This document shows positions 1 to 9,327 of a stretch of DNA of 27,799 nucleotides, in pieces. Under the pieces are notes generated by a model. That model had not been told where the DNA came from and searched no databases. It worked only from the letters and a program-made list of their open reading frames with translations. Origin of the DNA: Verrucomicrobiaceae bacterium. GTDB taxonomy: Bacteria > Verrucomicrobiota > Verrucomicrobiae > Verrucomicrobiales > Akkermansiaceae. The stretch lies in assembly GCA_947372405.1 (NCBI GenBank), contig CANBTO010000009.1, positions 1-27,799 on the forward strand, read 5' to 3'. The translations under genes and the position numbers were made by a program. Numbering within the stretch: position 1 is the first letter of the stretch; every line of letters starts with the position of its first letter.

Positions 1-3000
1 TACCGTCGCTACGTCATTGAGGGCGAGCTCCACGACCACGACATGGTGCGCATCAGCCCGCGCTGGGAGATCACCACTTACGAACCGCTCGAACTGTGGC
101 CGATGCCTCCAGGAGACATCCTCGAGTTCTGGAACTACATCGCTTACGCATTCTATAAGAGAAAGCTCCCCTACCCGGAGTTCATGAGCGTGATCACGGA
201 TCTCGGTCACGTTCAGAAAAAAATGGCGGACTGGGAGCAGGAACGCGAGGTCGCATCCTGGTATGACCGCATCGAGCAGGTCAACGAACGTCCGCCACAG
301 GATGAACCCCTAACCGTCCAGTTCCGCTTGGTGGCCACGATCAACGAGGCCCGCGTCGAGGTGAAGGAAACCAAGGCCACCAGCTGGCTCCAGCTCCGCG
401 AGAAGAACGACATCGAGAAATACGTCGAGCTTCACCACGAGGGCGCGCTGCTGATGGACGCCTCCAGCCAAACACTGTGGGAGCATTACCTCGCGTTCTA
501 TCGGAAATTCGGCGACACCACCCTCGACTTCGACCAGGAAGAATCCTGCCGTTTCATGAACCGGGTTTTCCGCCAACCCGCGCTCAGAGGCTACATCGTC
601 AACCTCGACGAGAAGGACTTCAAGGTCGTCGAAGAAGGGCTCCGCTGGGTCTGCGAGGATGATCCGTATGATGGCAAGAGTTTCGCCCTGCAACTCGTCA
701 CCGCCACCGGTGAAAACGTCTCCCACTCGGTGCGCCTGCTGCCAGGCCGCAAGGAACTCTATCAATCCGACGAAACCGTTTTCCCAGGCCCGCCGCGCTG
801 GCTTGAGGAAACCGACGTGATGCCGCGCTACCTCATCCCCAAGCGTGTCATCGACTCGCTCGAAGGAGTGGAATTCCTCCGCAAGATCGGCGCGTCACTG
901 CCGGAATCCCTCAAGAAACGCGTCGTCGATCTCGAACTGAAACCGAAGTTCGAAATGAAGCTCATCGCCGGTCTAACCGCCGCCGAAACCGAGCACCTCG
1001 TCATCGACGTCACCGCCATCGAGACCAAGGGCCGCCGCACCGAGCGCCTCACCAAGGATGGCTGGGAACTCGCTGAACAACATCCGGTCAAGGGCAAGCA
1101 ACTGCTGCGTTTCGCCCGCGAAGCACTCTATCCGGTGCCGGCCATCCTCGAGGAAATGGGCCTCTCCTACGATGAGAAGCTGCTCTCGTTCAAATCCCGC
1201 ATCACCAAACAGTTCCCCGAAAAATTCGCGGAATGGATCAACACGATGCCGCCGGACATCGAACTCGACATCGACCTCCGACTGAAGTCCATCCTCGCCG
1301 ATCCCGTCACCGCCGCCGTTCGCTTCGAGGTCGTCGGCCAGGACATCGACTGGTTCGACCTCCGCATCGTCATCGACGTCCAGGGCGTCAACCTCTCCAA
1401 AGCCCAGATCCGCCAGCTCGTCGCGGCCCGCGGCGGCTACGTCCGCATGGATGACGGCTCGTGGATGCGTCTCGAGATCAAACTTGACGCCGACCAGCGC
1501 GAGGCCGTCACCCGCCTCGGTCTCGACCCCTTCGATCTATCAGGTGAAACCCACCGCATGCACGCCCTCCAGCTCGCCGATCCGAAAGCCGCCGAGGTTT
1601 TCGATCCCAAGGCATGGGAGCGCATCAAGAACCGCGCCGGGGACATCCAGCTCGAAGTCAATCCGGACGTGCCGGACGAACTCAACGCCACCTTGCGTCC
1701 CTATCAGATCGACGGCTTCAAGTTCCTCGCCTACCTCGCGGTCAACAACTTCGGCGGCATCCTCGCCGATGACATGGGTCTCGGCAAAACCATCCAGTCG
1801 CTCACCTACCTGCTATGGCTGTTCGAGGAGCACCGGAAAACCAAGGGGCCCAAGAAACCCGCACTTGTCGTCTGTCCGAAGTCGGTGCTGGACGTCTGGT
1901 TCAGCGAGGCCAACAAGTTCACTCCCAAACTTGTCGTCAAGATCCTCAAGAACCGCGACGACATCGACGTCGAGCACATCCAGAACAACATCGACATCCT
2001 CGTCCTCAACTACGCCCAGCTCCGCGTCTGTGGCGAGGAGCTCAATGGCATCAAGTGGCTCACCACCATCCTTGACGAGGGCCAGCAGATCAAGAACCCG
2101 GACTCCAAGGCCGCCAAGTGCGCCCGCGAGCTGGATTCCCAGAACCGCCTCGTTCTAACCGGAACGCCGATCGAGAACCGCCTGCTCGACATGTGGTCGC
2201 TGATGGCCTTCGCCATGCCCGGCGTGCTCGGCTCCCGCGCGTATTTCAAAAAACGCTTCGACAAGCGCAAGGACCCGCTCAGCCAGAGCCGCCTCGCCTC
2301 GCGCCTGCGGCCTTTCCTGCTGCGCCGCACCAAACTCCAGGTCGCCCAGGATCTTCCGCCGCGGACCGAGGAGGAGGTTTACTCGAAGATGGAGGGCATC
2401 CAGATGGAGCTCTACAAGGCCGAGCTCAAGCGCATCCAGAAGGCACTGTTAGGCCTCGATTCCGACGAGGCGGTGAAGAAGAACTCCTTCGCCATTCTCC
2501 AGGGCCTCATGCGCCTGCGCCAGATCTGCTGCCATCCCGGCCTCATCGATCCGAAGTATCTCAAGGAGGAGTCCGCGAAGATGGAGTCGCTGTTCTATCT
2601 GCTCGACCAACTCCACGAGGAAGGCCACAAAGTGCTCGTTTTCTCCCAGTTCGTCTCCATGCTCGACCTCATCAAGGCGCGCCTCGAACTGGAAAACCGC
2701 CCTTACAACTACCTCACCGGCCAGACCAAGGACCGCAAGGGCGAGATCGAGAAGTTCCAAACCACCAAGGACCCGTCCGTCTTCATGCTCTCGCTGAAGG
2801 CCGGTGGCGCCGGTCTGAATCTGACGTCCGCCTCCTATGTCATCCTCTATGACCCGTGGTGGAACCCGGCTGTGGAAAACCAAGCAATCGACCGCACGCA
2901 CCGCATCGGCCAGAAGAACAAGGTCATCGCCTACCGTCTGCTCACCCGCGACACCGTGGAAGAGAAGATCCGCATCCTCCAGCACCAGAAGACGCAACTC

Positions 3001-3111
3001 GTCACCAACGTGCTCGGCGATGAAGGGTTCGCATCGAACCTCGGCCTCGACGACCTCCAGTTCATCCTCACGCACAACATCGACGAAGAGGACGAGCAGC
3101 CGAAGTCTTGA
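1..3111 (+). CDS. SNF2-family DEAD/DEAH helicase, 5' partial
   Basis: This is a superfamily 2 SNF2/RapA-type ATPase, expected to translocate on double-stranded DNA and remodel or displace bound protein. The frame is open from base 1, so the gene probably starts upstream; the ATG at 43 is only the first methionine in view. The visible 1,036 residues hold a long N-terminal part of about 560 residues with no domain I recognise, then the two helicase lobes. Lobe 1 has motif I DDMGLGKT (about 1768-1791), motif II as DEGQ rather than DEAH (about 2074-2085) and LVLTGTP. Lobe 2 has VFSQF, SLKAGGAGLNLT and DPWWNPAVENQAIDRTHRIGQ-type motifs V and VI. The family assignment is firm; the cellular role is not. 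It converges on the oxidoreductase gene with a 2-nt gap. Confidence 0.93.
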   Translation, partial: YRRYVIEGELHDHDMVRISPRWEITTYEPLELWPMPPGDILEFWNYIAYAFYKRKLPYPEFMSVITDLGHVQKKMADWEQEREVASWYDRIEQVNERPPQDEPLTVQFRLVATINEARVEVKETKATSWLQLREKNDIEKYVELHHEGALLMDASSQTLWEHYLAFYRKFGDTTLDFDQEESCRFMNRVFRQPALRGYIVNLDEKDFKVVEEGLRWVCEDDPYDGKSFALQLVTATGENVSHSVRLLPGRKELYQSDETVFPGPPRWLEETDVMPRYLIPKRVIDSLEGVEFLRKIGASLPESLKKRVVDLELKPKFEMKLIAGLTAAETEHLVIDVTAIETKGRRTERLTKDGWELAEQHPVKGKQLLRFAREALYPVPAILEEMGLSYDEKLLSFKSRITKQFPEKFAEWINTMPPDIELDIDLRLKSILADPVTAAVRFEVVGQDIDWFDLRIVIDVQGVNLSKAQIRQLVAARGGYVRMDDGSWMRLEIKLDADQREAVTRLGLDPFDLSGETHRMHALQLADPKAAEVFDPKAWERIKNRAGDIQLEVNPDVPDELNATLRPYQIDGFKFLAYLAVNNFGGILADDMGLGKTIQSLTYLLWLFEEHRKTKGPKKPALVVCPKSVLDVWFSEANKFTPKLVVKILKNRDDIDVEHIQNNIDILVLNYAQLRVCGEELNGIKWLTTILDEGQQIKNPDSKAAKCARELDSQNRLVLTGTPIENRLLDMWSLMAFAMPGVLGSRAYFKKRFDKRKDPLSQSRLASRLRPFLLRRTKLQVAQDLPPRTEEEVYSKMEGIQMELYKAELKRIQKALLGLDSDEAVKKNSFAILQGLMRLRQICCHPGLIDPKYLKEESAKMESLFYLLDQLHEEGHKVLVFSQFVSMLDLIKARLELENRPYNYLTGQTKDRKGEIEKFQTTKDPSVFMLSLKAGGAGLNLTSASYVILYDPWWNPAVENQAIDRTHRIGQKNKVIAYRLLTRDTVEEKIRILQHQKTQLVTNVLGDEGFASNLGLDDLQFILTHNIDEEDEQPKS

Positions 3112-3113
3112 TG

Positions 3114-4322
3114 TCAGGCACCTGCTGCGGCGCGGCCCGCCGCTTCGCCGGTGGCGAAACAGGTGCCCATCACGCGGATCGACGCTTGTGCCTCATGGTC
3201 CGCGGAGATGCAGCGGCCTGCCACAAACAGGCGTTCAAGTCCCGCAGGCTTCAGGCAGCGCAGCGGAATGCCGCAGGGCCGGTTTCCTTCCGGAAACCGC
3301 AGCCGTGGACCCCGCGCCGTTTCACGGAACTCCATCGGCCAGGTGGCGAGACACACTTCGTCGTCGAAACGACGCCCCGCCGCAAGGTCATCTCCTGTTA
3401 GAATGTAGTCGCCGGTCCAACGCCGGCTCTCACGGATGCCCGCGCGCACCGGCCAGTGGCTGATGTAGCATCCTTTCCAAACCTCGTCGCGTTGTGACAG
3501 CCAGGACACCGCGTCCGCAGCCACCTTGCGCCCGCGTCTCTCAAGCTCGCCGAGGCAGGCGTCGTCCAGCGGATCAAAGTTCTCCGGCAGCCGCCCGCCT
3601 GTTAGATCCAGCGTGCCGAAGGATTCCCCCGGACGGCCTGACGAACGGAATGAAATTCCCAGTGCCTCTTCCGGCACCGCTCCCGCGCGCACGCCTTCCA
3701 CCAGCAGCCCGGCGGTGCGCAGCGGAAACTCATCCGCCATTCCCGACGGGGTTCTCACTCCGAAGACATACGCCGGTCGCTGCAGGTGTGCCGGCGGAGT
3801 GATCGAAGAACCCTCCCGCAGGAAGCCCGCCACCACCGCGTCACCCGAAGCGTCCACCAGCACTCGCGCCCGTACCACATGCTCCCCCGCCCTGCCAGCG
3901 AGACGGATCCGCCAGCCATCCGCATCCTGTGAAACATCGGTGACCTCGGTGTGAAGCAGGGTTTCGAGTTTCGTTTCGGCGGAAACCAGGTCGTCGGCGA
4001 TCCTGACAAACTCCACCGGATGCTGCGGCAACACGTCCACACGTCCGGCGCGCTGCGGGCCGATCCCGGTCGCCCGGATCATCAGATCGGCGATTTCTCC
4101 GCTGACGCCGGGATTCGCCAGCACCGCTCCAGGTTCCTCGCGCAGCAGATAGAGGCCGCAGAACGTGTGCACCAGCGAAGCCGTGCCCATGCCGCCGAGG
4201 AAACCATGCCTCTCTAACAAAATCGTCCGCGCGCCCCGCCGTGCTGCGGTGACGGAGGCTGCCAGTCCGGCGCTACCTCCGCCGATCACCGCCACGTCAC
4301 AGCGCCGGACGTCCGGGCTCAT
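3114..4322 (-). CDS. FAD-dependent oxidoreductase (FAD_oxidored type)
   Basis: A 402-residue flavoprotein. The N-terminus carries a dinucleotide-binding Rossmann motif, VIGGGSAGLAAS, followed by an acidic residue at the end of strand 2 (LLERHGFLGGMGTAS), typical of FAD-dependent oxidoreductases of the PF12831 type. The C-terminus has the usual second FAD-contacting segment, LFVAGRCISADHEAQAS, ending in GTCFATGEAAGRAA. No signal peptide is seen, so it is probably cytosolic. The start ATG (4320-4322) overlaps the stop codon of the upstream acyl carrier protein as ATGA, which implies translational coupling and co-transcription. That pairing suggests a substrate tethered to the carrier protein, but this is inference. 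The substrate cannot be read from the sequence. Confidence 0.85.
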   Translation of the reverse strand: MSPDVRRCDVAVIGGGSAGLAASVTAARRGARTILLERHGFLGGMGTASLVHTFCGLYLLREEPGAVLANPGVSGEIADLMIRATGIGPQRAGRVDVLPQHPVEFVRIADDLVSAETKLETLLHTEVTDVSQDADGWRIRLAGRAGEHVVRARVLVDASGDAVVAGFLREGSSITPPAHLQRPAYVFGVRTPSGMADEFPLRTAGLLVEGVRAGAVPEEALGISFRSSGRPGESFGTLDLTGGRLPENFDPLDDACLGELERRGRKVAADAVSWLSQRDEVWKGCYISHWPVRAGIRESRRWTGDYILTGDDLAAGRRFDDEVCLATWPMEFRETARGPRLRFPEGNRPCGIPLRCLKPAGLERLFVAGRCISADHEAQASIRVMGTCFATGEAAGRAAAGA

Positions 4323-4579
4323 GAGGTTTTCTCGGCGATCAATCGCGCCAGGGTTATCGGGGTGGCCAGGTTTTCGCGCGTGAGGTCGTCCGGGCCCAGT
4401 TCCACTCCGTATTCGTCCTCCACAGCGACGACGAGCTGCATCACCGCCATCGAGTCCAGTCCGGCCGCGAACAGATCCCCGTCTTCAGGAAAATCCCAGT
4501 CCAGTTCCAGCAGTCCTTCGCCGTTCAACCAATCAATCAACTCCGTCGGGTTCGGTGACATTTGCTTCGATGAATCCAT
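4319..4579 (-). CDS. Stand-alone acyl carrier protein (PP-binding)
   Basis: An 86-residue acidic protein with the phosphopantetheine attachment motif GLDSMAVMQLV, in which the serine of DSM would carry the 4'-phosphopantetheine arm. The flanking LFAAG and the EDEYGVELGPDDLTRENLAT helix III region are typical of carrier proteins of this length. I chose the ATG at 4577-4579; an in-frame ATG at 4559-4561 would give 80 residues, and neither has a convincing ribosome binding site. A longer frame back to 4867 exists, but its extra N-terminus is arginine-rich and looks non-coding. It is coupled by ATGA to the FAD oxidoreductase. No ketosynthase or AMP ligase is nearby, so it is probably not the housekeeping AcpP. 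The 214 nt upstream of it (4580-4793) show no gene or clear terminator. Confidence 0.85.
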   Translation of the reverse strand: MDSSKQMSPNPTELIDWLNGEGLLELDWDFPEDGDLFAAGLDSMAVMQLVVAVEDEYGVELGPDDLTRENLATPITLARLIAEKTS

Positions 4580-4793
4580 GCGCGGAAAAGTTGCGACGAC
4601 TTCCTCTGCTTCATCAAGTGGAAATCCAAGCGTTCTTGAAACGAAACCGCTCTTCCTGCCCTGAGCCACCCTTGCGGCGGCATGATTCGTTGGCGGTCGG
4701 CCCGAAATGGAACCAAGCGTGATGCGGGGCCGCCGGTCCGGAAACAGGCAAGGCTGCGGAATGGACATGAAACGGTCCCGGCGCAATTTTTTG

Positions 4794-5786
4794 TTAGAAG
4801 TGATACTGGTCGATGTTCTCCTTGGTGAAAACCACGGGTTTGCCGAGGATGATCTGGTCGCCTTCAATCTTGAGGGTTCCGAGTTTCCCTGCCTTGAACT
4901 CGTTGGCTCCGGGCGCGAGTTCGCCCTTCGCGACGGCGGCTCCTGCCATGGTGGCGAGGTAACCGAGATTCTCGACGTTCCAGAGGATGACGCCCTGGGT
5001 CACGCCATCCTTGACGTAGGCCCTCGTTTCACTCGGCAAGCCGAGCCCCACGATCTTGACCGCCCCGGTTTTGCCAGCCTGCTTGACCGCCTCCGCGGCG
5101 CCGGGAACGGCGGGAGAACTGACGGCTACGATTGCCTTCAAATCCGGATGGGCGCTGAGAATGTTGGTGGCCTCCTGCTGCGCCTTGTCCTTCTGGTCGT
5201 CGCAGGGCTTGAGGTCCACGAACTTCATGTTCGGATACTTTGCGGCCTGGCGCTCCTTGATGGATTTGATCCACTCGTTGAGATTCGCGGAGGTCAGCGA
5301 GCCGGTAACGATGGCGAACTCGCCCTCGCTGCCAGTCAGGCTTGCAGCGGTGTCGATGAGTTGTTCGCCGATGCCCTGTGCCGTCGCCTGGTTGATGAAA
5401 AACGAACGTGCATCCGGCTGGGCGTCGGCATCGTAGGTGACGACCTTGATGCCCGCTGCCTGAGCCTTTTTCAACGCGGTGGAAATCGAGTCCTTGTTCT
5501 CGCACGCGGCGACGATCACATCCACGCCGTCGGTGATCCAGTTCTCCACGATTTCATTCTGCTTCGCGGGGTCCGAACTGATCGGTCCGTCCACGCGGAG
5601 GTCGGCCTTGAGTTCGTCCGCTGCCAAGTGGGCACCCTTTTCACAGGTGACGAAGTACTGATTGCCCTTGCTCTTGAGCAGCAGCGCGATGGTGAGTTTG
5701 CCCTTCGGGGATTCCGTCTTGCTGCATGAGACAAACGGCAGGGTGGAAAGCAGGGCCAGACCGGCGATGAAGGATTTTCGGTTCAT
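4794..5786 (-). CDS. rhaS: Rhamnose ABC transporter, substrate-binding lipoprotein
   Basis: A 330-residue periplasmic sugar-binding protein of the ribose/rhamnose (PBP type I) class, last gene of the rha operon. The N-terminus MNRKSFIAGLALLSTLPFVSC is a signal peptide ending in a lipobox-like FVSC, so it is likely a lipoprotein; phenylalanine at -3 is slightly unusual. The body shows class features: KGNQYF near the N-terminus, a WITDGVDVIVAACEN loop, VVTYDADA, and the GLGLPSETRAYVKDG hinge region. The start ATG at 5784-5786 overlaps the stop of the upstream permease as ATGA. A frame running back to 6353 is just overlap with the permease gene. Ligand assignment to L-rhamnose rests on the adjacent rhaA and on similarity to Rhizobium RhaS from memory; ribose-type sugars are the main alternative. 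Confidence 0.88.
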   Translation of the reverse strand: MNRKSFIAGLALLSTLPFVSCSKTESPKGKLTIALLLKSKGNQYFVTCEKGAHLAADELKADLRVDGPISSDPAKQNEIVENWITDGVDVIVAACENKDSISTALKKAQAAGIKVVTYDADAQPDARSFFINQATAQGIGEQLIDTAASLTGSEGEFAIVTGSLTSANLNEWIKSIKERQAAKYPNMKFVDLKPCDDQKDKAQQEATNILSAHPDLKAIVAVSSPAVPGAAEAVKQAGKTGAVKIVGLGLPSETRAYVKDGVTQGVILWNVENLGYLATMAGAAVAKGELAPGANEFKAGKLGTLKIEGDQIILGKPVVFTKENIDQYHF

Positions 5787-6865
5787 GGAGATGAGTTGAG
5801 GTTGGAATGGATCGGCAGAGACTGCCGCCGGGCCCTGCGTGTGGCGAGGTTTTTTGTCAGCGCCCCGAGCGAGAGCGCGGCCAGCAGCAGCACACCGGTG
5901 AGCAAGCCGGACAACTCGCGGGCGTGGCGTGAAACCGGCTCGCCCATGAGCTGGTAGTCCGAGATGCGGGTGAGTCCGTTGTTGAGGATGGCGAGCGCCA
6001 CCCAGCCTAACAGCGTGCCCGCCACGGTCCCGGAACCGCCGAAAATGCTGACACCGCCAAGCACGACGGCGGTGATGGCGAACAACTCGTAGCCGATCCC
6101 CGCATTCGCACTGGCCTCGCCAAGACGCGAGACGAGAATGACCGAAGCCAACCCGGCAAGCGCACCGGCGACGATGTAGGCCAGGCTGGTGTTGCGGGCC
6201 ACTGGGATGCCGGCGTATCGCGCGCCTTCCGGCGAGAAACCGATGGCGAAAAACGAACGGCCGAAGGTCGTCCGGTGGACCCACAACCAGACGCACGCCG
6301 CGACGACGAGAAACACCCAAATCTGAGTGGGCAGTCTCAGTGAGTAATCCCAATTCCTAGGGAGGCCGATTTCCGAGTTTCCCAACGCAAGAAACGACTC
6401 CGGAAACGAAGAGTAAGATTCGGAGCCTTTCGTGAGTGCCTCGGCGAGTCCGCGGAACAATGAGAAAGTTCCAAGCGTGACGATCAGCGGCGGCAGCTTC
6501 ATGCGCGTGATGAGCAGCGCGTTGACGCCACCGCCAAGCGCTCCACATGCAAGCGCGAGCAATGCAGCCAACCATGGATTGAATCCTAGAACGTTCACCA
6601 TCATGCCGAACAACACGGCGCATAGACCCATCATCGAGCCCACCGAAAGGTCGATCCCGCCTGTTAGAACCACCGGCGTCATGGCCAGTGCGAGCAGGCC
6701 GACCTCCACCGAGTGGCGGAAGATGTTTGAGACGTTGCCCTCCGTCAGAAAGCGCCGGCCAAGCGCGCTGAACAGGATCACCTCGAGCAAGATCACCAGC
6801 AGCAACACCACCTCATGGCGTGCGAGCAGGGACTTGATGGACGATGAATCTTTCACGGCATTCAT
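5783..6865 (-). CDS. rhaQ: Rhamnose ABC transporter permease (second)
   Basis: A 360-residue inner-membrane permease of the ribose/AraH (BPD_transp_2) family. I start it at the ATG at 6863-6865 (MNAVKDSS), which overlaps the stop of the preceding permease as ATGA; the longer frame to 7018 is overlap. A short cytosolic N-terminus leads into a hydrophobic helix (VVLLLVILLEVILFSAL), and further helices follow. The family fingerprint VLTGGIDLSVGSM is present, as is the late GGVSIFGGSGTVAGTLLG segment that contacts the ATPase. It should pair with the other permease as a heterodimer. The rhaP/rhaQ split follows gene order in Rhizobium and could be reversed. Confidence 0.87.
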   Translation of the reverse strand: MNAVKDSSSIKSLLARHEVVLLLVILLEVILFSALGRRFLTEGNVSNIFRHSVEVGLLALAMTPVVLTGGIDLSVGSMMGLCAVLFGMMVNVLGFNPWLAALLALACGALGGGVNALLITRMKLPPLIVTLGTFSLFRGLAEALTKGSESYSSFPESFLALGNSEIGLPRNWDYSLRLPTQIWVFLVVAACVWLWVHRTTFGRSFFAIGFSPEGARYAGIPVARNTSLAYIVAGALAGLASVILVSRLGEASANAGIGYELFAITAVVLGGVSIFGGSGTVAGTLLGWVALAILNNGLTRISDYQLMGEPVSRHARELSGLLTGVLLLAALSLGALTKNLATRRARRQSLPIHSNLNSSP

Positions 6866-7791
6866 GCGGACGGCTTGCGGTTGCGGAGTCCGTCCGCGAA
6901 GACGGCCAGGATGATGACGAATCCCTGAATGGCTTTTTCCCAATAGGGCGGCTGGTGAAAATGCGTGAGCGCCGGATTCACGTTGGCGAGCAGCAGCAGG
7001 CCTAACAGAACACCCCACGCCGTGCCGCGTCCGCCGCTGATCGCCACGCCGCCTACGACCGCGGCGGCGATGGTCTTGAGTTCCAGTCCGTCGCCGCAGT
7101 TCGGCTGGATCTGTGGAGACTGGACGAGGTTCAAGGCGGCGGCGACGCCCGCGAGGCAGCCCATGATGACGAACACGCCGAAGGTCGTGAGTTTAGGATC
7201 GATGCCGGCAAGACGCGCGGCCTCTGCATCGGAACCGGTGGCGTATATCCGCCGACCGACAGCGAGGTTTCTCATCGTCCATGCCGCTGCTAACAGAATA
7301 ACCAGGCTGATGGAGATCACCAGCGCCTGCCCGGCAGCCTGACTGAGTCCGAACCACTGGATGCCATCCGGCAGCGCGAGCATCCGCCCTTGCTGCCACA
7401 AGCGGAGGATTTCCTGCCAGCCAACCATTGTTGCCAGTGTCACGACGATGCTGGGAAGCCCCATCCATGCGACGAGCGCACCGTTGATGGCTCCCATTAA
7501 TGCTCCCGCGGCCACTGCTAACAGAACCACCACCCCCACCGGCAGGCCGGAGCTCGCGGCAAGACCGGCAATGATCGCGCACATGCTGAACTGCGCGCCG
7601 ATGGAAATGTCGATCTGCCGGGAGATGATCACCAGCGCGATGCCGATGGCCGCCACCAACGCCGGCATCTGAGAGGTGAGCCGTGACAGGAACGGCTGGA
7701 GATCGAAGAAATGCGGCGCGAAAACTGCCAGGGAAAGCGCCAGCAGTCCCAGCGCGCCGGCCACTGTGAGTTCCCGTGAATAACGTTGCAT
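6862..7791 (-). CDS. rhaP: Rhamnose ABC transporter permease (first)
   Basis: A 309-residue inner-membrane permease of the same family as its neighbour. The start ATG at 7789-7791 shares one base with the stop of the ATPase gene (TGATG), so ribosomes can pass directly between the genes. MQRYSRELTVAGALGLLALSL begins the first membrane segment. The fingerprint here is IISRQIDISIGAQFS in place of LTGGIDLSVGS, a normal variant for this subfamily, and the C-terminal GGVAISGGRGTAWGVLLG matches the ATPase-coupling region. The longer open frame back to 8070 runs inside the ATPase gene and is not used. Three in-gene CTGTTAG heptamers (7002, 7290, 7518) encode leucine pairs here. Confidence 0.87.
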   Translation of the reverse strand: MQRYSRELTVAGALGLLALSLAVFAPHFFDLQPFLSRLTSQMPALVAAIGIALVIISRQIDISIGAQFSMCAIIAGLAASSGLPVGVVVLLAVAAGALMGAINGALVAWMGLPSIVVTLATMVGWQEILRLWQQGRMLALPDGIQWFGLSQAAGQALVISISLVILLAAAWTMRNLAVGRRIYATGSDAEAARLAGIDPKLTTFGVFVIMGCLAGVAAALNLVQSPQIQPNCGDGLELKTIAAAVVGGVAISGGRGTAWGVLLGLLLLANVNPALTHFHQPPYWEKAIQGFVIILAVFADGLRNRKPSA

Positions 7792-9296
7792 CAGGCGACG
7801 TCCTTTCCCTGGGTTCCCAACGCGGCGGCCATCACCGAGTGCGCGTCCGCGTTTTCCTTTCCGATCCACTCCACCACCCGGCCACCCCGCATGACGGCGA
7901 TGCGGTCGCTCATGCCCAGCACTTCCGTTAGATCGCTGGATATCATCAACACTGCGAGTCCTTCTTTCGCCAGCTGGCGGATGATTTTGTGGATCTCGCT
8001 CTTGGCTCCCACATCGACGCCCTGGGTCGGCTCGTCGAGGATGAGAAGTTTCGGTTTCGTGGCCAACCACCGGGCGACGCTGACCTTCTGCTGGTTTCCT
8101 CCGCTCAGGCTGCCGCCCGGCGCATCCGCTCCATCGGTCTTGATGCCGAGCTCACGGATGAACCGATCAGCCAGCAGGCTCTCCGCCTTGAAACGAAGCC
8201 ATGCGCCGGGAAAAAGCACCGGATGGCTGGCCATGGTGATGTTGTGGGCGACCGGCAGTTCAAGGATCACTCCATGGCGACGGCGGTCTTCGGGAACGTA
8301 GGCGATGCCAAGCGCGATCGCATCGCGCGGGCACGCCGGGCGGATCCTCCCGCCATTCAGAAAAATCTCGCCGGAATCCGCAGGCGTGATGCCAAACAGG
8401 ATGCGTGCCAGTTCCGTGCGACCCGCTCCGATCAACCCGGCCATGCCCACGACTTCACCGGCACGGACATCCATCGTCACTCCGCTCACGCCGCTGGTGG
8501 AACAACCGACGTTCAGAAGCGACAGCACCACCTCGCCCGGCTCGCTTTCGGACGGCGGATAGATCGATGCCATCTCGCGTCCGATCATCTGTTTGATCAA
8601 CTGTGATTCGGTTAGTTCATCGACTTTGTTGGTGCCGACGCTTTCTCCGTCGCGGAGAACAGTTACCCGGTCGGCAAGAGCGAAAATCTCCTCAAGCCGG
8701 TGCGAGATATAGACCACCCCCACACCGCTTTGGCGCATGTCCCGGATGATCTTGAAAAGGAGATGTTGTTCCTTCTGCGTGAGCGAGGCGGTCGGCTCGT
8801 CCATGATGACGATGCGGGCCCCGGAACCGAGCGCGCAGGCAATCTCCACCAACTGTTGTTCCGGCATCGAGAGCGAGCGCACCTCCACATCCGGCGGGAT
8901 ATCCGCACCGATCCGGTGCAGCAGTTCTTCCGCCCGGGTTCGCCGCTCTTTCCAGCGGACACGGCCGAAGGGAGACGCCTTCCTGAGGCGCAGGTCGATG
9001 TTTTCCGCGACCGTCAGATCAGGAAACAACGAGGGCTGCTGATAGATCCAGGCAATGCCCAACTCGCGCGCCTTCGCGGGCGTGAGATGAGCGACCACAG
9101 CGCCCGCCACGGTGAGGCTGCCGCCATCCGCAGGGTGGGCTCCTGTGATCACCTTGATCAAGGTGGACTTACCCGCGCCGTTCTCGCCTAACAGCGCGTG
9201 GACCTCGCCCTCGTGCAGATCAAACGAAACACCCTTCAGGGCGCGGACCGCCCCGAAGGATTTGCGGATATCAGTGAGTTGGAGCAGAGTTTTCAA
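7791..9296 (-). CDS. rhaT: Rhamnose ABC transporter, tandem ATPase
   Basis: A 501-residue ATPase made of two fused ABC domains, the normal build for ribose/rhamnose importers. Domain 1 has Walker A GENGAGKST (about residues 37-45), a Q-loop with IYQQPSLF, a signature-like SMPEQQ and Walker B IVIMDEPTASLT. Domain 2 has a degenerate Walker A (GLIGAGRTE), canonical LSGGNQQK and LLILDEPTQGVD. Degenerate second Walker A is usual in this family, so it is not damage. It lies 31 nt after rhaA and overlaps the first permease by one base. It powers uptake through the two permeases. RhaT here follows the Rhizobium name for the ABC ATPase and is not the E. coli RhaT symporter. Confidence 0.92.
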   Translation of the reverse strand: MKTLLQLTDIRKSFGAVRALKGVSFDLHEGEVHALLGENGAGKSTLIKVITGAHPADGGSLTVAGAVVAHLTPAKARELGIAWIYQQPSLFPDLTVAENIDLRLRKASPFGRVRWKERRTRAEELLHRIGADIPPDVEVRSLSMPEQQLVEIACALGSGARIVIMDEPTASLTQKEQHLLFKIIRDMRQSGVGVVYISHRLEEIFALADRVTVLRDGESVGTNKVDELTESQLIKQMIGREMASIYPPSESEPGEVVLSLLNVGCSTSGVSGVTMDVRAGEVVGMAGLIGAGRTELARILFGITPADSGEIFLNGGRIRPACPRDAIALGIAYVPEDRRRHGVILELPVAHNITMASHPVLFPGAWLRFKAESLLADRFIRELGIKTDGADAPGGSLSGGNQQKVSVARWLATKPKLLILDEPTQGVDVGAKSEIHKIIRQLAKEGLAVLMISSDLTEVLGMSDRIAVMRGGRVVEWIGKENADAHSVMAAALGTQGKDVA

Positions 9297-9327
9297 TCCG
9301 TCATTGTGGCGGGTTGAACTCGTCAGG

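Noticed and set aside
2449..3075. 208-codon minus-strand frame
   Set aside because: Antisense to helicase lobe 2 of the SNF2 protein.
4707..5729. 340-codon plus-strand frame
   Set aside because: Antisense to rhaS, with no domain and no start signal.
9100..9200. Degenerate second Walker A in the RhaT ATPase as a possible inactivating change
   Set aside because: GLIGAGRTE in domain 2 is normal for sugar importers of this class.
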